DNA of 64,000 bases from Eimeria necatrix (Eukaryota; Apicomplexa; Conoidasida; Eucoccidiorida; Eimeriidae), in contig NW_013654817.1 in the NCBI RefSeq assembly GCF_000499385.1, positions 2,501 through 66,500 on the forward strand, read 5' to 3'. Shown one piece after another: positions 57,601 to 64,000 of the stretch. Both the position numbers and the translations under genes were made by a program. How positions within the stretch are numbered: the first letter of the stretch is position 1; each line of letters starts with the position of its first letter. The notes beneath the pieces are model-generated. The model searched no databases and had not been told where the DNA came from. It saw only the letters and a list, made by a program, of their open reading frames with translations.

Positions 57601-58438
57601 ACAGGATCCGCAGCAGGACCATAAAAAGCAGCAACAGTTGCAGGATGAGGATCAACACTTGGAGATGCTTCAGCAGCAGCAGCAGCAGCAACAGGTGCAT
57701 CAGGAGCAGCAGGACTTGCAACAACAGGAGCTACAAGACCTGCAGCAGCAAGAGCAGCAGGAGATCCAGCAGCAACAGCATTCGCCAGATATTCTGCTGC
57801 CACTTCTGCCACACGAGAGGACCCAAGTGCTGCAGCAAATTCAATATAAGTTAATGGAGTCTGCACTGCTGAAGCGGCAGATGCAGCATAAGCAACAGCA
57901 GGATCAACAGCAGGCAGTAAGGATAGAGCAGCAGCAACAGGCCGTGAGAACAGAGTTGCAGCAAGAGCAGCAGGCGAAGACAGGACTGCAGCAGCAGGCA
58001 GTGAGGCAAGAGCGACAGCAGCAGGCAGCGAAGACAGAGCCGCAAGATTCCCGAGATGAAGAAGACACAGACGAAGGCACAGATGAGGCAGCACCAGCAG
58101 CAACGTCTTGCACCAGCAGTACGGGTGCTCAGAGCCCGCCACCCTCGGCTGTACAGCAACAGCAGCAACAGCAGCAGCAAGAGCAGCCGCACTCCAACGT
58201 CGAGAATGACGGCCCTGAGTCTTTTTGTTGGCACACGGAGGCCGAAGGGCTCTGTCGAGTCACTGTACGTGCAGCTGCCGACAATAGCAGCGACACCAAC
58301 CGCAGTAGCAAGGGCAAGCAGCCCAATGCAGCACAGAAAAAGTTGAGAAGCCCATCCCTTTCTGTGAGGCCTAAATGCCGCATACCCGTATCCTACAAAC
58401 TCGGATATACCAAAGACCAGCAGCTGCTGCAGCAATGA
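54689..58438 (+). CDS. Giant Gln/Ala-rich low-complexity protein
   Basis: One ATG-initiated open frame of 1249 codons without introns. N-terminus MEQIRRLLSRSSRKIPKQNK is basic. Residues about 20-350 mix charged and Ala-rich parts; then long Ala runs (residues 430-460); from about residue 560 the protein is mostly Gln with Glu, His, Leu (QQQ-E/L/H). Island segments of normal composition occur, for example ECWSRKGSPPHYRRLK and the C-terminus SLSVRPKCRIPVSYKLGY. The Gln codons are mixed CAG/CAA with many interruptions, so the frame is not a simple (CAG)n artefact. No domain recognised. Gln-rich regions of this kind often occur in apicomplexan nuclear or RNA-binding proteins; function is unknown. 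The antisense and other-frame ORFs are shadows. Confidence 0.6.
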   Translation: MEQIRRLLSRSSRKIPKQNKRPQMQMKEQQLLQQLQQLQQLGEPKSPDMQQLPAATTDETSVPFSPGIALTSNRKAASLTRGTKSGRHNEGPTMVSTGATKEGVSGGLRKATPNHRGLYISESRHASAIEPNRATNAPPEASAGEETTAAAAAAATRERKATEATAGERRKTTVAAACEKQIAAPAAVQANIRAGATARGRPHSRQQLRRPQGPSRVSRDDSELSRLESLLGQGSIWGYSGDPIQTAEKDPDDSPSSPRGNLCTTEASFRATSGIELGPPAVVASAAAVAAAAAVANMLLSPCEPAAMAAAPRPRRYLHGSSTAAPTTAAEAATANCASRPGAAAAAVAPARQSGPRARTLRDAPPVGHLGTSSLKKSQEQEDKDTSGLSAAAATPTATKQARPAAAATAAEGTSYTADATANALPAYKVTTAAAAAAAAAAAAATAAAAATAAAAAAEAANDNTPSTYAQTPAAPAVQQQLNKHRCSQLLVKLQTAATGSTRSAAAKNEATATNSAKTSAEASNQTSRVVNSANEAFKRKSGASLRNALYAQQQQIQHQQQQHSYEQQPTSQQERQQQQQQQQHEMTAAHAAADAIGLVLRPSALVRCSQTLGRQQLQQQQLQTSQSSECWSRKGSPPHYRRLKQQQHPAELQHLLLQMLQKHEQKQQLRQQQQHDVLHEQPHQQDVLQQQQLQEQQQCGQQQQHRRQQELQQLQLTQQGEQVQQQLRPFNAPEFGVHLELLHHVAAADATARTSSIAGEPQQSFVTSEMLADTWQFGVQQEQLVLQQQQQLQQQQQLQQQLQQQVEQQQREQAGLQWNEGLLWPCACLNCSSNRCSSSSSSNYPDDYSWKGCTFALCSRDASNRQRHLEEQQRQQQERQEEGQQRQQKQGTNSNFCAAETTALNVGWSQVNKGTGTEVLLLQKDLLSQQQLQQQQNTKQWQQQVVAGVDIIQQQQNHRQQLHQGQQQQQQDPQQDHKKQQQLQDEDQHLEMLQQQQQQQQVHQEQQDLQQQELQDLQQQEQQEIQQQQHSPDILLPLLPHERTQVLQQIQYKLMESALLKRQMQHKQQQDQQQAVRIEQQQQAVRTELQQEQQAKTGLQQQAVRQERQQQAAKTEPQDSRDEEDTDEGTDEAAPAATSCTSSTGAQSPPPSAVQQQQQQQQQEQPHSNVENDGPESFCWHTEAEGLCRVTVRAAADNSSDTNRSSKGKQPNAAQKKLRSPSLSVRPKCRIPVSYKLGYTKDQQLLQQ

Positions 58439-59567
58439 GTAATTTGCTAAGGCACCAGCGGCTGCCGTTGCGGACGCACAGCTGCTAAATCAACGGGAAC
58501 AAACAAAGGAACAGCCGAATCAGTGAAATACAGCAGCTGCTGCGCAGCAGTTGCTGCAGCAAGTCAAACTGCTACAACAGCAGCAACGCCCACAGCAGGC
58601 AGGAGATATTGGCTAGCTGCCGCAGCATCTTCCGCTGCCCCTGCAACATTCGCGGCAGCTGCAGCAGTTGCTGCTGCCCCTGCTTGTGGTGCTGCTTGCG
58701 CAGCTGCTGCTAATTGCATTGTGTGCGCAGCAGCGAGAGTTGTCGGGACACCTCAGCTCGGAGTAAGAGCTCGTTGGTTTCAACTCGCCAAAGATGGCCA
58801 TTGACCATTGCGTTACATTGTGAAAAAATGCGAAGCCAATGCATTGAGCTGTTCGTTGAGAGTACTGCGCCTTGAACACGTAACATGCAGCGGCGTGGCT
58901 GCACAGCTTCTCAAGTACTTCGGCTGCAGTTGCAACTGCGATGACGTCTTGGGATTTATACTCTGATGCCTGGAGCCTGAAATATTATTCATAAATTTGC
59001 ATCTTTCCTCCGTCTTCCTCATTTCGCAAACAGTTGAAGGTTGAACACTATACCCAGAGCATCCCGATGAACTCGAGGTCTCGAGGTCACTTTGGGCGTG
59101 GGGTGTTGGTGGCGAGCCAGGCGCTCTATTTCTCCGCACTATTCGTTCAGGAAAAACAGGAAAACCAAATTAGAAATGCAAAATTAAAATAAATAATTAA
59201 TATTTAATGCGTAAACTTGATATATGAAGCAAGCCCAGCGGCGTGGCGACTGCATGCTTCCTCAGGGCTTTTCGGTTTTTGAGTGCTCTGTTTTTTCTCT
59301 TCAAAGCTCCACACAATTGCTCTTTTTAAAAATAGCGCAAATAAACTGTCTTGAGTCTAGCGCCTAGGTCCTACGGTTTATGCTCTAGGGCCGCGTGGCT
59401 GAGGCTTTACTGCTCCGCCTTCTGTAGACGTCGTCTTGCTAACTTCTCTCGACTTGCTCCCTGTTTTTCCTAGTTATTCGCTTAAAAGCCACTTCAGCTA
59501 ATTTAGCTCGTAAATTTTTTTTATATTCGCCAATAGCTCCAGGGCTTTAGCAACGTCTAGGCGGAAA
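58439..59567. other. Region between poly-Q ORF and CNB-domain gene
   Basis: Continues CAG/GCT-type sequence to about 58750 with an Ala-rich frame, then AT-richer sequence. No supported exon. Confidence 0.4.
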
Positions 59568-61763
59568 ATGAACTCCCTATCGTTTTTGCAACTTGAGGCC
59601 GTTCGACAGGCGGCAGCAAAAGTGCGTAGCTAGCCTTATACTTGTGCGAATAAATTGCATGTCATTGCATTTATATTGCCTGCAGTAGCCTGTCCTCTCT
59701 GCGTTGCTGCTGCTGCCGCTCCCCCTCTTCACAGCTTTTTTATCTCTTCGCTTTCCATGGTCTGTTTTTCCAATTCTTTGGTGATCGCCTGCCTCCAGTC
59801 CTCCCCTGCCTGTCTCCTAATGTGCATGTATTTTTCCGTCGCCTCTCATGTTCCCCGGTTAGAAACCTCTTTTAGGATGTAGGATCTATGATTTAGGTTT
59901 CTAGGATGTGGAAATGTGTATATTAACCTTCAGGCCCCGGAAGACCGAACGGTGGGCGGCCTTACTTGACGTTTTTCAAGTTACTACAATGCGCTTTGAC
60001 CCCCTGAAACTTAATAAGCAACTGGCTAAGTGATTAGATAGTTAAACTCACATAATACACGCAAAACAATTGAATGTAGGAATGAATCGACCAAATAGAA
60101 CCAGTTACGCAACAAACCAGCCACAGAGCCGACCAATGTCACAAAAATTGCAAAGGGTGACCAAGTTGCTGGATTTAAAATGATTTTCTTCTTTTCATTG
60201 GCTGCAGATGGCTGAGGTCGAGGCTGTGGGCGCCGCCCTGTCTACTGTTGTATTCTTTTCTCGGCTGGATGAAGCAACCGTTTTGCTCCTATCAAAATGC
60301 GTGAAGTACGAGCAGTTCAAGTCTCACGAAAAAGTTTTCAGCTACGGTGCTTATGGAGACAAGTATTACTTGCTCCTAACGGGAAGGGTAGCAGTGCAGG
60401 TGCCAGTGAAGCAACCTGGCAATAACAGCAGCAGCAACGACAGCGGCAGTGAGAACAATGACAACAGCGAGGAGCATAGTAGTGATGATGGTGACGACAC
60501 GGCTAGTAGCAACGAAAATGGAAAAGTACATATGCTGCAGATAGCCACGTTAGAGGCAGGCGCGGGATTTGGGGAGATGGCGCTGCTGGAGGACCAGCCC
60601 AGATCGGCAACTATTGTAGCACTTGAGAACTCGGAAGCCCTGTGTAAGACAAGGCTTGGCTAGCTAGCTCAACGCTAGCTCACTGGCAAGCCAACTAGTC
60701 ATTTGCGAGCTGTTTGCTGGTTGGTCAGCTGCTCAATCCAAGCGCTTGTATATTGGAATCTGTACCTCGCGCGCAAAGTCCCTGGAGTCCCTTGGAGAGA
60801 CATCCAGTGGGTTAACAAGCATAATCGCTTTTTCTGGCATTATTTTATGTATAGCTTTAGATAGGGAGAACTACCAGCTGCACGCAATGGAAAAACACAG
60901 AGAAGTGTTCCGCCGCAAGTAAGGAAGCACACCCCACGAGTAATTCATTTAATGGGCCCGTTCTTGTGTTAAGGGTAAATGAGGCACCGAACAACATTTT
61001 CTTCGCACTTTTAATTATATATACATGCATGCATGCATAGATACACGTGAAGATGAACGTAGGGGCTTGTGGGCCACTATTTATCAAGCTCGTCGTTTTG
61101 CCCCTGGAAATTTCTCCGCCTGTCCGACTTATACCTATTTTTGGTGACACTTACTTGAACGCTTGTTTATTTGTCTGTTCGCACTCCCTTAATTCCAGTG
61201 TCTCATTCCTCCAGCGCCTCCCTTTCCTCGTCGGCTGCCCCTCAAGTGACATCAAGGCCTTGGCAGAGCAGCTAGTGGAGAAGACCTACTCCGGCCCAGA
61301 GGCAAATGGAACTCCGTTGCTCCTAGAGCCGAAACCCTACACCCTGGGCTTCTGATTCTAACTCTAAACGCTAAAACCTGAAAATAAGTGTAATTTAGAC
61401 TATAAAATCTACGCTGAGGCGATTCTGAATAGGGGAAAGGCGCTAGAGGCCAGGTTCTAGTGTCTAGGGTTTGTGTCGAAGGTGATTGTTCGCCAAGGGC
61501 AAGAGGCCACGCAAGTGGTTTTGGTGCAGCGAGGGTCTGTCTTGGTGCTGCGAAATATAAACTTCAATGCCCTGAAGGCAAAGGCGAACAGGTTAAAGAT
61601 GAATGCGATAACGGAAACTGTGGAAAAGGCAAAAATGGAGGCGACAGAAAGCCAGCAAACCAAGGCTTCGACCAGGGCCGGACGCAGCAAGCAAACAGGC
61701 GCGTCTAAAAGTGGGGAAAATAAGCTGGCAAAAAATTTAGAGTTTAGGCTTAAGGGTTTAGGG
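59568..61763 (+). CDS. Cyclic-nucleotide-binding-domain protein (incomplete)
   Basis: Exons in consistent phase: possibly 59568-59621 (MNSLSFLQLEAVRQAAAK), then 60208-60643, 60861-60918, 61199-61301 and 61482 to about 61760. The first CNB domain has VVFFSRLDEATVLLL, EKVFSYGAYGDKYYLLLTGRV and the phosphate-binding cassette FGEMALLEDQPRSATIVAL with its Glu and Arg. An Asn/Ser/Asp insert splits the beta-roll. The second CNB domain starts FLQRLPFLVGCP and reads KTYSGPEVIVRQGQEATQVV then LVQRGSVLVL, joined by a GC-AG intron (GAG|GCAAAT). Its cassette was not found and a basic helical insert follows. Domain order fits a protein kinase regulatory subunit or related cAMP/cGMP sensor; neither is proven. 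The gene likely continues beyond 61763. Confidence 0.75.
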
Positions 61764-62027
61764 TAACGCGCATAGGATTAGCTTCTCTGATCTGCGGGCC
61801 TGTAATCAAGTGTTTAGCGTGAAGTGTCTCATGCATGCGGCCTAAGGCGAGGTCTTCAAGTCTTGTGGCTTGGAGTTCAGAGCAATGAGTTTAGGGTATG
61901 GGGTTTGTGGCAGGCAGCAAACTCTCTCAAGGAGAGTCCCCCAAGAATTTGGTTTTGCAGGTCGCGACGTTGGGAAAACTCGCCACCTATGGAGCAAGGG
62001 AGGCAAGGCACCAGCTGCTCCTGCTTT

Positions 62028-62058
<31 letters not shown>

Positions 62059-64000
62059 ATTTTTGTGATTGTTGCTCGTACCATTGTTGCTGTTGCTGTT
62101 GCTACTGGTGCGGCTCTTTTCCACTGTGGATTTTTTTGTGAGCATGCTAGTCCGGCTGATGTTGAGGCTGGTGCCTGTGCTGCCGCTGTTGCTGTTGCCA
62201 ATGCCGGTAGTATTCCTATTGCTGCTGCCACTGCCAATACTTTTGCGACTGCTGCTGCTGAATGAATTCAATTATGCTGCCTCTATTGGTGCTGCTGGGC
62301 CTGCTGTTGCTGGTGCCTTTGCTGCCAATGCTGCCGCTATTTTTGCCAGAGTAGCTGCTGCCTCAAGCACCATTACTGCCCGTGCTACAGTTGCTGTCGC
62401 TGCTACTGCTGCAGATTCTGGAGGGCGAAAAAGCTGCTGCAGTGCAGCAGCGAGGGAACGTTTACAGTGCCACGCTTGTTGCTTTTCCAGCAGCTCAGGT
62501 AAAGTGTTGCTGCTGCGGCTGCTACCGCGTCTGCTGTTTCTGCTGCTGCTGCTACTCTTGCTGTTGCTGTCGGTGCTGTCACTACCTCTGCCGCCGCTGC
62601 TGCTGTCGATTCTTCTGCTTCTGCTGCATGACACTGCGACCTCAATTCGTTTTTGCTGTTTCTACTCAGATATTCGTCATAGAAAAACGGCTATTTCTCA
62701 AGGTGTGCTGTACATACATGCGAACGATGCTTGCTTTTTCCTATTTTTACTCCTCCTATAATTTCGCTGCACAAGCCTTAGGCATGTAGTATTTCGCTCA
62801 ATTGAATCATTTTCTGTTATTTGAAAGATTGCTTGGGCTTTATACTCGCTCTGACAAGGCTTTTCTGTGAGCCAGTAGCAGCTAGCCGTTGCCCGTGATG
62901 CGGTTGTGCTTGGTGCTGCTGGCATTGCATCGCTCCGGCTATCCCGAACCACCCTCTAGCCACTGCTCCCTCCACCGATTCACTCCGCGCGGTTTCTCGA
63001 TTGCTCCTACCCCTGCTTCTCCCTCTGCTGCCGCTGCTGCTGCGGCTGCTTTGGCTGGTGCAGACGTTGACAGAGCCCCTGCGGCTGTCTTTCGGGCTGG
63101 CTAGCAGCGCGATGCCCTCGGACTCCACTTTGTTGCGACACCATCAGCAGTCTGTGCGGTGGGAGAAATATAAAGCAGCACTTGCAGATGAGATACGCAA
63201 ACGATACAAGTCAGGTCCACACAGCTGTTGAATGCGCTGCTGCTGATGTTGGTAGTCGGGTTCTGGTTGTTAGTGCTTCCAGTTAGCCTGGTACCGCTGG
63301 TGATGGTATTGTCGCTGCTGCTGCTTTCTCTGCGGACCCTTCTAATGAGCATGGAAATAAAGAAGAGACACGCTACTTTGTTCCTCTTGCTGTTACTATT
63401 ACTGCTGTGACTGATGCTCCTGTTTGTCCAGCTGTTGCTGGTGATGCCGTTGCTGCTGGTGACACTGCTGCTGCTGTTTAGGTTTGAAAAAGACAGGCAA
63501 AATCGATCGATTCGTGACTGGGAGCTTCCCCCCAGAGTGCGCACTAGCCGCAAGCACTCCACCCCTAATCGCTAAGCTATAGTTCTGATCTTTGTTGCTG
63601 TACTGTATAGTTTTCCCTTCGATCAATCCATTGCTATAACGGAGTCACATGAGGTGCCTGCGCAACGATTGATGCACTTGTGTTATGTGAATGACAAACG
63701 CGCATACATATAGGTGCCTACATGCAATGGCTTGCAAGTAAATGTCCATACACCTGAATCTGGTGCTTTTTTAGGCCCCCACATTGCAGTGGCGTTCTGT
63801 GGTGGAGGGCGTCGCGATGCCTCTCTGTCACCGCGACTCTCTGTCGTGGGTGACAAGCATGAAGGGGGAAGAAACAGAAGAGAACGAAGAGCAATTCGTG
63901 ATCTCCCAAACACTTAAGGATGTATGCGTAGACAAAAGCAATAGGAAATAGCCCCAGGCCCCAAAACCTAAAGTTTGAAGAAAAGAGAGGGGTGTCAACC
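61764..64000. other. Right end: GCT-tract sequence with possible downstream exons
   Basis: A tract rich in GCTGCT/GTTGCTG (about 62010-62620) is open in several frames as Ala, Leu or Cys. An exon-like stretch at about 63108-63209 reads LLRHHQQSVRWEKYKAALAD, ending at AA|GTCAGG, and another at about 63840-63950 ends EEQFVISQTLKDVCVDKSN before TAG. They may belong to the CNB-domain gene, but no domain links them. Confidence 0.35.

Overview
The window reads as nuclear DNA of an Eimeria-like coccidian (Apicomplexa). The basis is dense (CAG/GCA/CTG)n tracts inside exons, many interstitial arrays of the telomere-type heptamer AAACCCT/TTTAGGG, short-to-medium GT-AG introns, and nuclear genes (U2 snRNA, eIF2A, DBR1) whose introns I could resolve by reading-frame continuity and family homology. 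Species cannot be fixed from sequence alone.

Layout. Positions 1 to about 35,600 are a repeat-rich segment. It holds an incomplete GAPV-repeat ORF (+, 1-585), a PH-like protein (+, 1085-3216), ribosome-biogenesis factor KRI1 (-, 3248-10529), elongation factor 1-beta (+, 11045-13316), lariat debranching enzyme DBR1 (-, 14337-20623), COX17 (-, 23344-23658), a FYV7-like protein (+, 24491-25480), a tRNA-Ile(UAU) (27298-27370), nucleolar NOC4 (+, 27951-30182, crossed by a 100-N gap) and a type II membrane GalNAc-transferase (-, 30558-35060). From about 35,600 to 54,600 is a repeat-poor segment with U2 snRNA (+, 35898), a small Cys/His-rich protein (-, 36574-37113), eIF2A (-, 38440-43832), a NUDCD3-type NudC protein (+, 44456-46711) and a kelch/coiled-coil protein (+, 49376-53140). 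A single 3.75-kb poly-Q/poly-A ORF (+, 54689-58438) and a cyclic-nucleotide-binding-domain protein (+, about 59568 to 61763 or beyond) close the window.

Most genes are housekeeping. KRI1, NOC4 and the FYV7-like protein serve rRNA maturation; DBR1 and U2 serve pre-mRNA splicing; EF-1beta, eIF2A and the tRNA serve translation. No operon logic applies.

The main result of the hunt is a palindromic element family with core TGTACGTACA (consensus GGTGTACGTACACC). I counted 21 exact cores by eye, all before position 34,000, plus many one- or two-base variants. Where I could reconstruct gene structure, nearly all lie in introns. Several are themselves the splice sites: the half GTACGTACACC acts as a 5' splice site and the half TGTACGTACAG (or TGTATGTACAG) as a 3' splice site. 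Heptamer arrays likewise start within a few bases of many 5' splice sites. This suggests introns built from, or colonised by, self-complementary elements that carry their own splice signals.
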